Source: Dendrolimus kikuchii (Eukaryota > Arthropoda > Insecta > Lepidoptera > Lasiocampidae). From it: a stretch of DNA of 64,000 nucleotides. Location: the NCBI GenBank assembly GCA_019925095.2, contig CM034401.1:6607838-6671837 (forward strand), written 5' to 3'. Below the pieces are notes generated by a model. The model saw only the letters and a list, made by a program, of their open reading frames with translations. It did not search any database and was not told where the DNA came from. Of the stretch, positions 47,501-55,900 are shown piece after piece. Every line of letters begins with the position of its first letter. The first letter of the stretch is position 1. The translations under genes were made by a program, and so were the position numbers.

Positions 47501-47807
47501 AATTTTGTTTAGATTTAATTGGTTAAAAAGTTAAGTAGTAAAGTTAAGTTAAGTAAAAACCTCCATCAACAAATAGCTAGCAAAAATATTTTTTCAAATT
47601 GGATTGATGCTTGAGATGGCAGGGTCATATATACTATTATATTCTATTACTATTTAGGCTAATTTCATAAGACGATTATTAGTTACCATCAGGTACAACA
47701 GACACAGTTGCCATTTCAATTTCTTGAGGTGGCGGCATAGGCCGCGGAACCGCTTGAGGGCTCGCAGCCGAGTCATCAAGATCCTGGTATCCTTTTGCCC
47801 GACGCAT
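29508..47807 (-). CDS. Svop: SVOP-like major facilitator transporter, 13 exons, complete
   Basis: Member of the synaptic vesicle 2-related (SV2/SVOP) branch of the major facilitator superfamily, expected to have 12 membrane segments; the substrate is unknown. Coding exons (minus): 47807-47687, 46603-46444, 45926-45830, 45247-45123, 44475-44412, 42371-42246, 40877-40806, 38225-38086, 36842-36682, 35096-34988, 32220-32136, 31281-31192, 29645-29508. All junctions are GT-AG, phases agree, and the product is 495 aa. Motifs: [20 protein letters not shown] in segment 1; [10 protein letters not shown] (116-125) after segment 2; WLPESARF (232-239) after segment 6; [12 protein letters not shown] before a large Cys-containing loop; [46 protein letters not shown] (478-487) after segment 12. 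The start ATG at 47807 gives a 40-residue cytosolic proline-rich N-terminus. Exon 12 has the weakest donor (GTGTGG). Introns are loaded with transposons, but the coding parts are intact. Confidence 0.93.
30186..30480 (+). repeat. Interspersed repeat, family P, copy 2
   Basis: It matches 1786-1910 (AATGGTTCGAGTTTGTACAA, AATCAGGGGGGCTAATT, CTGTCTGTTAGAGCATCA) and extends further right. It lies in SVOP intron 12. Confidence 0.55.
30666..30688. repeat. AT dinucleotide microsatellite
   Basis: An uninterrupted run of TA dinucleotides, in SVOP intron 12. Confidence 0.85.
31656..32023. mobile_element. Family K inverted-repeat element, complete
   Basis: The left end GTGGCCCAATTCTGCT and the right end AGCAGAATTGGACCCC are inverted repeats, about 367 bp apart. 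A second copy of one end is at 37827. It has no coding capacity. It lies in SVOP intron 11. Confidence 0.55.
32651..32956 (+). mobile_element. Family E retroelement copy (SINE or LINE 3' tail)
   Basis: GGAGAAAGAATACAATTTCC, GCGGCCGGGCGGCCTG and GCCCGACTGGATGGCTACCA are followed by GGCGATGGTAACAGCTTTCC and end TCTTGCAATAAAA. Copies occur at 40337 (minus), 46952, 51481, 53170 and 63836. The A-rich right end and variable 5' truncation show retroposition. It lies in SVOP intron 10. Several short open frames within it are not genes. Confidence 0.7.
33046..34035. mobile_element. Long-terminal-inverted-repeat element, about 1 kb
   Basis: 33046-33098 (TGGCGTCGTCTTAATTGGCA...) and 33983-34035 are inverted repeats with about four mismatches in 53 bp. 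Weaker similarity continues inward (33130-33230 against 33900-33985). The middle holds a strong hairpin (33446-33516). There is no transposase-like frame, so it would be non-autonomous. It lies in SVOP intron 10. Confidence 0.65.
33446..33516. other. Imperfect 71-nt hairpin
   Basis: The arms AAGGTTTGCACT and AGTGCAAACCTT pair perfectly (12 bp). An internal asymmetric loop follows, then TGTGTCGGA pairs with TCCGACACA around a small loop. The shape resembles a microRNA precursor, but it lies inside a transposon-like element. Confidence 0.45.
34225..34430. repeat. Family E scrap and adjoining repeat motif
   Basis: CCATAGGTGACGGTCACCACTTTCCAT resembles the family E right end. It is followed by ATACATACATAACTTCACGCC and TTCCCTTGCGGGGTA, which recur at 48782-48830. 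Confidence 0.4.
36186..36425 (+). repeat. Interspersed repeat, family O, uninterrupted copy
   Basis: Its sequence (GCCAATAGATGGCGCTGTGC, CAAAGAATATATACAAAT, GGAAGATCTTCCTTTAAGA) matches the two flanks of the element at 40983-41816. It therefore represents an unoccupied relative. It lies in SVOP intron 9. Confidence 0.55.
36895..37440 (+). mobile_element. Family H Helitron-like element
   Basis: It begins TATTATAAAATTCTAAACAT and ends near GTCGCGGGCAAATCCTA. Core blocks are AACTACTGGGCCGATTTAGA, TTTTCGCTGATCGACAGC and TATTCCGACACAGTTTCC. Related copies are at 39826, 44510 (minus) and 60290 (minus); the minus copies show a CTAG terminus. It lies in SVOP intron 8. Confidence 0.5.
37535..37700 (+). 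mobile_element. tRNA-derived SINE (family C)
   Basis: GTGGTTGAGCGGGCTAAGCC is box-A-like and GGGTTTGATTCC is box-B-like. They are followed by TACGGTAAATTTCGG and a tail ATGGTCTGGGTGACTGGGAT. Copies are at 38286 (split) and 43966 (minus). It lies in SVOP intron 8. Confidence 0.7.
37827..37960. mobile_element. Family K element, one end
   Basis: GGGGCTCAATTCTGCTATTT and GTTGCGAAGATATACAAATA match the reverse complement of the right end of the element at 31656-32023. The other end was not found. It lies in SVOP intron 8. Confidence 0.45.
38286..38795 (+). mobile_element. Family C SINE split by a family B element
   Basis: 38286-38361 carries the SINE head (GTGGTTGAGCGAGCTAAGCC, GGGTTCAATTCG) and 38740-38795 its tail (TTACTGTGGTCTGGGTGCCT). 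Between them lies the family B insertion. About 16 bp of SINE sequence present at 37620 are missing at the junction. It lies in SVOP intron 7. Confidence 0.65.
38372..38739 (-). mobile_element. Family B element nested in a SINE
   Basis: Minus-strand copy: TTTTTTGACCCCTCCCCCC at one end, AATTTATGAATGGCCCCTTA at the other. It contains a run of 13 C at 38694-38706. Confidence 0.65.
38796..39825 (+). mobile_element. Helitron-like element hosting a minisatellite
   Basis: It starts around TATCCCTGTTAATATTATAA. Two blocks follow, each with AAAAACTACT(A/G)... and a GGGATAGTTT-like ending, with the minisatellite 39170-39438 between them. It ends GACCCGCGGCGTAAACTCTAG, a Helitron-style CTAG terminus, and a family H copy begins immediately after. 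It lies in SVOP intron 7. Confidence 0.45.
39170..39438 (+). repeat. 9-bp minisatellite (TTTGTCCGA), about 30 units
   Basis: Tandem 9-mers with the consensus TTTGTCCGA and substitutions are almost free of indels. Because the period is a multiple of three, several frames on both strands stay open and encode simple repeats such as DLS, ICP, DKS and RTN. These are not genes. Confidence 0.9.
39826..40258 (+). mobile_element. Family H Helitron-like element
   Basis: TATTATAAAATTCTAAACAT, AACTGCTGGGCAAATTTCGA and TTTCGCTGATCGACAAC follow the order of the copy at 36895. It lies in SVOP intron 7. Confidence 0.5.
40337..40468 (-). mobile_element. Family E retroelement, 5'-truncated
   Basis: A T-rich start and then GGCCGACCTGATGGAAAGCG and GAGCAGCAACGCATC-type sequence (minus) match the family right end. 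It lies in SVOP intron 7. Confidence 0.6.
40893..41945 (+). repeat. Family O repeat interrupted by an inverted-repeat element
   Basis: The left part 40893-40982 (GCCAATAGATGGCACTGTAC, CAAAGAATATATACAAA) and the right part 41817-41945 (GCAAGATCTTCGTTTGAGA) together match the continuous copy at 36186-36425. Confidence 0.55.
40983..41816. mobile_element. Inverted-repeat element with perfect 17-bp termini
   Basis: 40983-40999 (AAAGGGGAAAGCCCATA) and 41800-41816 (TATGGGCTTTCCCCTTT) are perfect inverted repeats bounding 834 bp. The flanks are the two halves of a family O repeat. There is no transposase frame, only short open frames. It lies in SVOP intron 6. Confidence 0.6.
42489..42625. mobile_element. 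Family A MITE
   Basis: TATTCATTCATTTGCCTTAA, GTGTGGAGCTTATGCCAAAT and TACAGGAACGGGCCAT follow family order. The left terminus is degraded. It lies in SVOP intron 5. Confidence 0.6.
42778..42865. mobile_element. hAT-like terminal fragment
   Basis: GCAGTGGTCGGCAAACTGCG then CTCGCCAACTAAATGCGG is the kind of terminus, with repeated GCGGCTC subterminal motifs, seen in hAT-type elements. No partner end was found. It lies in SVOP intron 5. Confidence 0.45.
43966..44112 (-). mobile_element. tRNA-derived SINE (family C)
   Basis: Minus-strand copy: GGGGCTGATCCCAGACACCC (tail), GGAATCGAACCCGGAGC (box B side), CAAAGGCTTAGCCGG (box A side). It lies in SVOP intron 5. Confidence 0.7.
44226..44315. repeat. 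Palindromic unit with perfect 24-bp arms
   Basis: 44226-44249 (AATAAAACTACGTTTTAACGGTTT) and 44292-44315 are perfect reverse complements. The left inner side continues TAAGCGCGGTAATTT, as at the start of the Penelope-like fragment at 17001. A second small palindrome (GGTTTTTAAAACC-like) lies in the loop. It is about 100 bp from SVOP exon 5. Confidence 0.75.
44510..44775 (-). mobile_element. Family H Helitron-like element
   Basis: On the minus strand it ends GACGAAGTCGCGGGCATAGCC then TAG. Blocks TCCCGGGAATCCCACGGGAA and CGCTGATCGACAGCAAATTC match the plus copies. It lies in SVOP intron 4. Confidence 0.5.
45459..45660 (+). repeat. Degraded SINE with two adjacent hairpins
   Basis: The order of a tRNA-like block, GTAAATTTCATACATGAATT and TTTACTCTGG resembles family C. 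It ends with GACCTGAGGGGGTTA paired to TAACCCCCCTAGGTC (45585-45617) and ATGGCTA paired to TAGCCAT (45622-45638). It lies in SVOP intron 3. Confidence 0.35.
45733..45780 (+). repeat. Short interspersed repeat shared with 62766-62805
   Basis: AATTTCACTAAGC(A/G)ATTCTCCAAA and TTTAGGCCCCC occur at both places. The family is unknown. Confidence 0.5.
46952..47072 (+). mobile_element. Family E retroelement, degraded 3' part
   Basis: GTGTTGCAAACATCTGTAGC then AATGGTAAATATTTTCCATC and CTGTCTCAGGCAATA match the family right end with many changes. It lies in SVOP intron 1. Confidence 0.45.
47268..47318. repeat. Degraded palindromic Penelope-associated motif
   Basis: GTTAAAACTATATTTTAATGG mirrored by CCACACTTAAAACAGTTTTAA resembles the intact palindrome at 44226-44315. 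It lies in SVOP intron 1. Confidence 0.4.
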
Positions 47808-48124
47808 TTTTTCGCTTGTAGATTAATCGTAATAGTCGAATAATAACGACGTGGATCACTAGATTATTCACACTGCTTAGCCATAGCAATGTAACGGGAG
47901 TTTTCACAGTTTAGAAAGTTAGTACATTCGTAACCATTTTTGAGAAATATTATTATGTATTATGTTAATTACAGAAAGTGACTTTTATATTGAATCCTTT
48001 GTTCATATAATTGGTAATTCATGTAACAAAAGTTTAATTTAAAAAGCTTTTGGTATAATTTTATTTACTATTTTTATTTATTTTAAAAAACGAGACACTT
48101 TTGACACTTCTCTCACTGCTGTCA

Positions 48125-48408
48125 CTTCCATAGATCAGCGCGTTCCGCCAGTAGCTCATAACATCTAAAATACTCCGTTGGCCGTCCCACGATTCGACCG
48201 CGGTCGTTGTGATCGTACCGTAAACGTCACTAACGACGTCGTGATTTTCGATTACGCTAAGCTCACAACAACCCATGTCAAGAGGTGGGTCAAATGACGG
48301 TTTCACTTTGATTTACGATTGTAACGCCGGTAAGTAAGTAGAACGGGAAAAATCACGGTAATGAATATAGTCGTTGTGAGTCTCTAATGGAATGTAGCCA
48401 CTATTTAT
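48125..48408 (+). mobile_element. Family L MITE-like element, copy 1
   Basis: GCGTTCCGCCAGTAGCTCATAAC at the left is mirrored by GTTGTGAGTCTCTAATGGAATG at the right, giving imperfect terminal inverted repeats. The whole element reappears inverted at 49482-49742. Confidence 0.55.
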
Positions 48409-49222
48409 AAAAGTCACTTCACACCACAGTAGTGATGACACATTAACACTAACCTGTATTAAAAAAGTTCGGATTTGTTCATAATAAAAAAATGTGCCGT
48501 GTATCTACTATACCACATATTTCACTGATCACCGGTTAAAATGCAGTGATTTAATTAAAACATTTATTATTGACATGTTTAGATCGTACTCTATGATATA
48601 TATTAAAATCTGCCTATATTTTTCATACTGTCAACTACCAAATTCAATGAATACATTTTTTTTCTAAAACGTGCATATTATAAATAAATAATGTAATAAT
48701 GGTGACTCATTAAACTTAGTAATAAATAATTATGTCTCCATTATGGAATCATTACGAAAAAATACCAGAAAAACAAATATATACATACATACATAACTTC
48801 ACGCCAGTTCCCTTGCGGGGTAGGCACGAACAAACAAATAGAAAAACAAATATTGTATATTATGCCCATAACTTAAACCAAATGAACATAAAAAAAACAA
48901 AAACCAACCTCTATCTACCTACTGTTTTGATATTAGTGTTTTCTTATCAATATGAAACAGTAAATTAAGTTGATTCAATGAACTTTTAAATATGCCAATA
49001 CGAATTTAAACATTGACAGTCCCAAGCCTAATTATTAAGTATCACAGAAAATTCATTTGAAAAAACTTATGGACAAAAATCAATATTAATAAACAGATTC
49101 GGGTCATTAATTCAGTACTTGTAACTTGTTGATTACTTTCACGACTTGTTTTGATTGTTTTGTTTGGTTGACAGGCGGAAACAAATATAGCTCCTGGGAA
49201 AATAATCGTCACCTATAAAAAT

Positions 49223-49284
49223 ATTGTAACTGTAATTGTGTACCCCTCACGATGGCGTTAGTGGTACACAATTACAGTTACAAT
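49223..49284. other. Perfect hairpin, 22-bp arms
   Basis: 49223-49244 (ATTGTAACTGTAATTGTGTACC) pairs without mismatch with 49263-49284, leaving an 18-nt loop. It lies between the two inverted family L copies. Confidence 0.85.
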
Positions 49285-49481
49285 CAACAGAGTTATTGTG
49301 AAAACTCGAAAGGCCACATTTGACTATATAAGTTCACAAAATTACATAATAACTATTATAAAACTATCAATATCCTACAATTATTGTTCATTTTAGAATG
49401 ATTTTACACAGTTTTAGAAAATAAAACTGCACAGTGCAACATCCACTTTCAGTTCCCGTTAAAAACTCAAGAGACACTAGA

Positions 49482-49742
49482 GTCGGAGGCTACGTTCTAT
49501 TAGGGACTCACAACGACCACGTTCACAACCGCGATTTCTCCCGCTCCACCTGCTTGCCGGCGTTACAATCGTAAACCCAAGTGGAACGGCTATTCGAATC
49601 ACCTTTTGACATGGGTCGTTGTGAGCATTGTGTGATCGAAAATGAGACGTCATTAGTGACGTTTCGGCATACAAAGACCGTGGTCGCCTTGTGGAACGAC
49701 TAACTGAGCACTTTGGGCGTTGTGAGCTATGGATGGAACGCC
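49482..49742 (-). mobile_element. Family L MITE-like element, copy 2 (inverted)
   Basis: CTACGTTCTATTAGGGACTC, GGCGTTACAATCGTAAACCC and GTGAGCTATGGATGGAACGC match the reverse complement of copy 1. Several open frames across both copies are by-products. Confidence 0.55.
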
Positions 49743-49953
49743 CTGCTAATCAAAATTCCTGTGTAATCTATGCCATGCCCCAACCAATGGTAGTCATGAG
49801 TGAATATTGACGTTTCTACAATTTATTTTCTCGTCGAGTTAATTTCTTTTCTTACAAAAATGTTTACTTAAAAATGAATTATTATTATTTATAACTAGTT
49901 TGCTAAAATTATAATTCATCTGTCGTATTACTTTATTTTTTTTTGGATAAAAT

Positions 49954-52900
49954 ATGACGGATCGCACTATAGCGGTAAGGAAGTTGTATTTATTTTAACA
50001 TTTCAAGACTCGTCGTAAAGTCGACTCGATTAAGTTTTGTATTAGTTTTTCTCATTTAATTCTCACTTCGTCACTCATTTTACATTCATCCTCACATACA
50101 TGAAAGTTGAATGAAATCCAAAAGTTGGTCCTTCAGTTGATGGCTGTTTACAAAAGAATATTCGATAATAATTTATTTTCTACTAAGATTTATGAATTAA
50201 AGTACTCGAATTTTAGTAATTAGGATTTTGATTCGGAATCCCTGAAAGTATACAAAATGTTAGCCAACCGGTGAGTAACACAAAAAAGTGCCGGTATTAT
50301 AATAATTGTTTCCTTCTGCAATGGAATATATCTATTTTATTGTATTTTTTATTACAGACACGACCGAGCCTTGAGCAGGTGACGGCTATAGTCAATTTCA
50401 TGGAAAAACACCCAGCTTTAGCCCTTGGTCAATTAAGAGGTTTGGATGGAAGACATGAAAGTAAGAAATTATGGTTGCAGTTGACTAGAATTGTGAATAA
50501 TATTAGTGGGCCCACAAGGCCTATGAAATCTTGGGTAAAAGTAAGTCTTATAAAAAATATTTTTTATTTTTCATACTTATAAAAAACTAACTTATAATAA
50601 TATAATAAAATAAAGATTAAAGTATTTTCAAAAATACTTATTCCTATAAAAGACTAAAGCCTCTTTTTTGAAAATTTAAAAATTTAATACTTTGATAATT
50701 ATTTGTTGTTGATTCACTATAGGAGTGAGGCGTAAATATCGGAACAGGTACACGGAACAGGTTTCTCTATGCAAAAATGTTGCCCTGTTATCTAAAGACC
50801 AAAATAACTGTTCTGCCTGTTCCAGCCTGTTCCATTGTGTTCCACTCCACAGCAAACAGTCCGAAACGAAACAGTTTGGTACAAACTCTTTTCTCTTTTC
50901 TCATACAGTAATAGAAAAAGATAGCATATACATGATCCTGTTTCAAAGCAAACAGTTTGGAACAAGCTCTTTTCTCCTTTCATATACTGTAAACGAAAAA
51001 GATAGCAATAACATGCCTTAACCCTATTCCAATTCTATTTTGGTAATAATTGTAAATACTTTCCGATACACCCATAAATTATGGTGTATAATAATAAATG
51101 TTCTGTTATATATCATTTAAAATATGACATTGTAGCTTCCTCCTGGAGGTGGTGTGGGTTTCTTGTATAATCAGTGGACTGTTTGAATTATATTAGCTGT
51201 ATTAGTAAGCGTCGCCAGGCGGTGTAAGGCGGACTGCACCGCTCGCGGCACTCCCCTCTCTCCCCGACGGAACTGGTTGGCGTTAACAGACATTATCTAT
51301 CATTAAGATAACATACTTTTAAAATTATTATTATTTATTAGACAGGTGGCAATATGGTGCTAAAAATATTTAACTGAGATGAAAGGCATAGCATGAATCC
51401 GAACTATTCTGAACCTCATATTCTCTCTGAGTCTGTGACTCTGCAAAACTGTCTGTAGTATGTAGTTAGTCTTTAGTTTTTGCCGGGTGCTAGGGTATTT
51501 GCCCGACTGGATGGCTACCACCCCAGGTCTAAAGTTTGTCGCCATAACAACCTGGCGTTGTGGTCCGGCATTAGTGGCCAGGTTCCAGTTTCCGTTAAGA
51601 GAGAGCTGCAGCGCATTTGTAGCACCTTTGGTGTTGCAAATGTCCTAGGCGATGGTAACCGCTTTCCATCAAGTCTGCCTGTCTGCTGAACTCCTGCAAT
51701 AAAAAAATAAAAAACAGTCTGTGATTCATTCAGATTTTTGTGTTTTATTTCTTTGTTTGTTTTGATTATATTAGTAAAAAAACAAAAATATTGTAAACAA
51801 AGCAGTTTCGTTCGTCTTGCCAAGTTACCTGTAAACTTTATTGATTGTTTTAATTCTATAAATAATAAATAGTTTTCATTGTGTAAATAATTGTTTTAAA
51901 CATGTTGCAACACAAGTCTGTTATTTTAGAACAGACTGTTATTTTTGAACAGGCTGATATTTTGTAACAGGCTACTGGAACTGTTCTTTCACTGGAACAG
52001 GTCTCTTATTTTACCTGTTACAGACCACCCCTAATTCACTGCACTTTTGAAATTACCAGCACATTTACGTAAATCAGACACTGTACACATATTACCTAAG
52101 TGATGAATTAATTATTATTAAAAGTGGATGTTTGTGACAATTTGGAATCAGTGCCTGATATTCCAGACTTTTTTATCATTTTATTGTGATGAGTAAGATA
52201 AAATGTGTCCATGATGAGAATACTTGACAAAGCTTACCAAATGATGCTCGGCCCAACTACTAGGATACTTTAATGAGCTTTTCCCTCAAAGGTGTGTCTG
52301 TCAATATGAATTTTCTGTCTACAGATCAATATATTCCTATACAACTATGTGAAAGGTGCCTTACTTATGATACAAAATATAATGGTTTCTGGCTATCATT
52401 TCACATTTGTCTATTGTCTGTGGATTTGTAACAGTGGATACATTGTCTTTTGAGGTTGTTCTGCTACCATTTATGTTTGCTACTTATCTGAGGCTTGTTG
52501 AGGCAAATTTATCAGATGGGGCTAGAGTTACCAGATGTCCAGTTAAACACCAGACAGTCTGGTTTTCTTTGTGTTTCTCTGGAGAAGAAAATCTTGGTAA
52601 ACTGGACAAAAGATTTCCCAGTTTTAAAGCAAATTCAATAATTATCTGGCGAACTTTTGTGTCTCGCCATAAATACTGTAAAAAAGTGAATTGTGTGTAT
52701 TCTTTAATATAACTGCTAGTTGCACTGAATTCGAAGAAGGCATGTCGGGCAAGAAAACTTTATTAAAAGCAATAACATTGAGTGCTCATTATATGAAAAC
52801 GTAGATTGGCTCTTAATTTAGTATTTGATGCAAATGTAACTAAAAAGTTAGTTTTTAGTAAATTTATTTGTTAATAAAACAAACCTTGTCTGGTTTTTTT

Positions 52901-55900
52901 TCAAGCACATCTGGCATTTAAAAGAAGCTTCAAATAAGTGTAGCGAGACTGATCTATCTATGTGTTATATATATCATCTTCTTACAAGGGTAGCTTCACT
53001 ACCCTTAGGAAAGATTTATTTATCAAGTGACCTCTTTATTGTTTATTAGCCTAACCTGTCCACCCCACTATACCCTGACTTTATTTGTTGATTATCAATT
53101 AGTAAATTTAACTTCTCAATCTGCTAGATCGAGGTAATAGTTAATTTTAATTTTAAGTAGCTGTTCATTATCCGTGCAGGAACGGAGAAAGAATACAATT
53201 TCCTGCGGCCGGGCGGCCTGCCGTAAGAGGCGACAAAACAACCCAAAGCCAGGTGGTAGGGCATTTGCCCGACTGGATGGCTGGTCTAAAGTATGTTGCG
53301 ATAACAACCTTAAGTTGTGTTCCGGCATTTGTGACCAGGTTCCAGTCTCCCTTAAGAGAGCAGCAGCGCATTTGTAGCAATTTTGTTGTTGCAAATGTCC
53401 ATCGGCGATGGTAACCGCTTTCCATCAAGTGGGCCGTCTGCCTATCTGCTGATCTCCTGCAATAAAATAAAAAAAAATCATAAGCGTAAGTTAATGCCTC
53501 CAATGAGGATACTTATATGTTAGTAATGTAACTCAGCTTACCTTGATGTGGTAAAAGTACTATTAATAAATGACCTAATTGAATTGAAATAAATTGTGTG
53601 ATTTCCTTACAACCCCTTACTTGGTAGATAAGTAACATCACTCCACCTTACACCTTCTTTGTATAAAAGTAACAATATATACCACTGAAGACTGTATTCG
53701 TAAAAATACGCTTGATATTACTAGTCTTTGAGTAAGGTATTTATATTCTGCAGTTTTGGGCAGATAAGAAGTCAAATGTAAGGTCAAAAGTACAAGGAGG
53801 TGGTGGAGATGCGAATAATTTGTGTTCTAATGTTGAGAAGAAAATATGGGATTTGTTCTTAGCTAATGATCATCCGAGTAAGTATCAAAGTTAGTACAAT
53901 TATACAATTGCGTAAATTTAAGAGTGGATGGGTGCAGTATAATTATGGGGCACTTTTATTTATTATTTGAGATATAAAGTGAATTGTACATGGTTAAAAA
54001 AACCACAGAAGCTAAGGTGGAAGCAAATGGAAGTGGAACCTTTGCCTTATAACCTATATTAAAAAAGTTCAGATCTGTTCATAAAAAATAAAAGTGCCCC
54101 GCCCCATAACTGAACCCCACACACCTTGCTCTATTTTGAATTTTCAGACTGTTTAAGGTTTTAAAGAAAAATGTATTTTAAGTCTATCTAGATACTAAAT
54201 TAATTATACTAATTTAATTATGTGTTAAGGTATTTATATTATTTGTTTTATATTTATATCTAGCGGTTAGGGCAGACATTGTCCTGCCATGAAAAAATAA
54301 AAATCTAGAACTCGATTCCAGCACCAGGTCTAAATCATGAATCTAATCCATCCCTGGACTTACTTTAAACACAATTTTTTTACACCTTGGGTTACATTAT
54401 TGAAGTATTAGTAGGGATCCTTAATTTTTTTCTAGTAATAAATATAGCCTATATTAACTAGGATAATGTAACATTCTAACAGTAAAAGAATGTTTGAAAT
54501 TGGTCCAGTAGTTTTTGAGTTTATTTGTTAGAAAGATACAAAAATCTAAAAATACAAATCTTTTCTCTTTTTAATATTGGTATAGATAGTGCTTAAAACT
54601 ACTAATTTTTTTAATTTATGTGATATTATAAAGAGATGATAATGCCTGTTCATAATTTGTCATAGACAACTACTTTAAATAAATAATTCATTATTGTATA
54701 CCAAAGCTTAGACAAACAGAAGTAGAAAAAAAAGAAATAGTACAAGTATAGGCATTATCACTAAAAAGCAAAGGCAACACTTGGAAGGGATTGTTACATT
54801 TTTAATAGATAGGGGAGCATGAAGAAATGAATTTAGATTACTTAATAAATTATGAGTTCAAATTTTGTTTTAAATATATTCAAATCCGAAACAAAATTAA
54901 TCTCTGTAAACTAGCAGCAGAAGATTGTGCAGTAACTAGCGTTGTATAAATAAAAAACTATATTGTACAGACATTTGTTGCTGCTTAAGAGCAACCATAA
55001 AATTGCGTACAGACTGGGTCAAGTATTAAATATGGTAGTTGCTAATTCTCGTGTATTATGATTTTTGCAGAAGTCAAAGGAGGGGTCAAGCAAGAATCTC
55101 AGTATATAGAAGAGCCTTTCTTAAATGAAGATAGTATGGACCAAAACCACATCACAGCTGATCCAGCGTTGACATTTGAAGTGCCTGTTCCTGATTTTGA
55201 AGAAAGACAATTAGCAATTATGGAAAAGTTGGTATGTAAAGTTATTAGAAAATGATGTTCTTCTCTTTCTTCTGACAATAAGCAATATAAACCCCTTGTA
55301 ATAGAATATTATAATTAATTTAGCATGTAAGAATTAATCTTATACTAATATATAAAGCTGGAGAATTTGTTTCTTTGTTTGTTTGATTGAACGCGCTAAT
55401 CTCAGGAACTACTAGTCTGATTTGAAAATTTATTTCAGTGTTAGGTAGCCCATTTATCGAGGAAGGCTATAGGCTATATATCATCATGCTAAGACCAATA
55501 GGAGCGGAGCACCAATGAAGAATGTTTCAAAATCGGGGGTGTTTTGAAAACAAATTCCACGCGGACGACGTCGCGGGCACAGCTAGTAATAAATAAATTG
55601 TAGACTAGTAAAGGTACAAACCTTGAATCTATAGTAGCAGTAGGCTGGAGTTTGCTCCGTAGATGGTCCACGACTTAGGTTACACGATTTTCATGATTTT
55701 TTGACCCACCTCTGTCCTTGGAGGGAGGGAGGAGTTAACCAGCTAAGGCTGGTCACATTCGTGAGACTCCTCCCTCCCTTGCTTGACATCAAATATTTTG
55801 CAATTTTACATCAAAAAATGATTAAATGAAAACAGTAGTTCCATAATTAGTTTTATTTCCATTTAAATATTTTTTTAATAATTTGAACACTATATACATA

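Larger units (their letters stand above)
47808..49953. promoter_or_regulatory. Divergent intergenic region between SVOP-like and zeste-like genes
   Basis: The two start codons face away from each other across 2.1 kb. Both promoters should lie here. No TATA or initiator motif can be assigned by eye. The region contains an inverted pair of MITE-like copies and a perfect hairpin (separate entries). Confidence 0.4.

Noticed and set aside
48061..48306. 81-codon minus-strand frame as a small gene
   Set aside because: It lies within an element present again in inverted form at 49482-49742, where the frame is not kept.
50257..50270. ATG followed by a consensus-like donor (GTGAGT) as the first exon of the zeste-like gene
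   Set aside because: Joining it to the exon at 50358 shifts the frame and meets a stop after a few codons; the exon at 49954-49974 joins in frame.
52407..52712. 101-codon plus-strand open frame
   Set aside because: It crosses the end of an inverted-repeat element in an intron of the zeste-like gene and has no recognisable domain.
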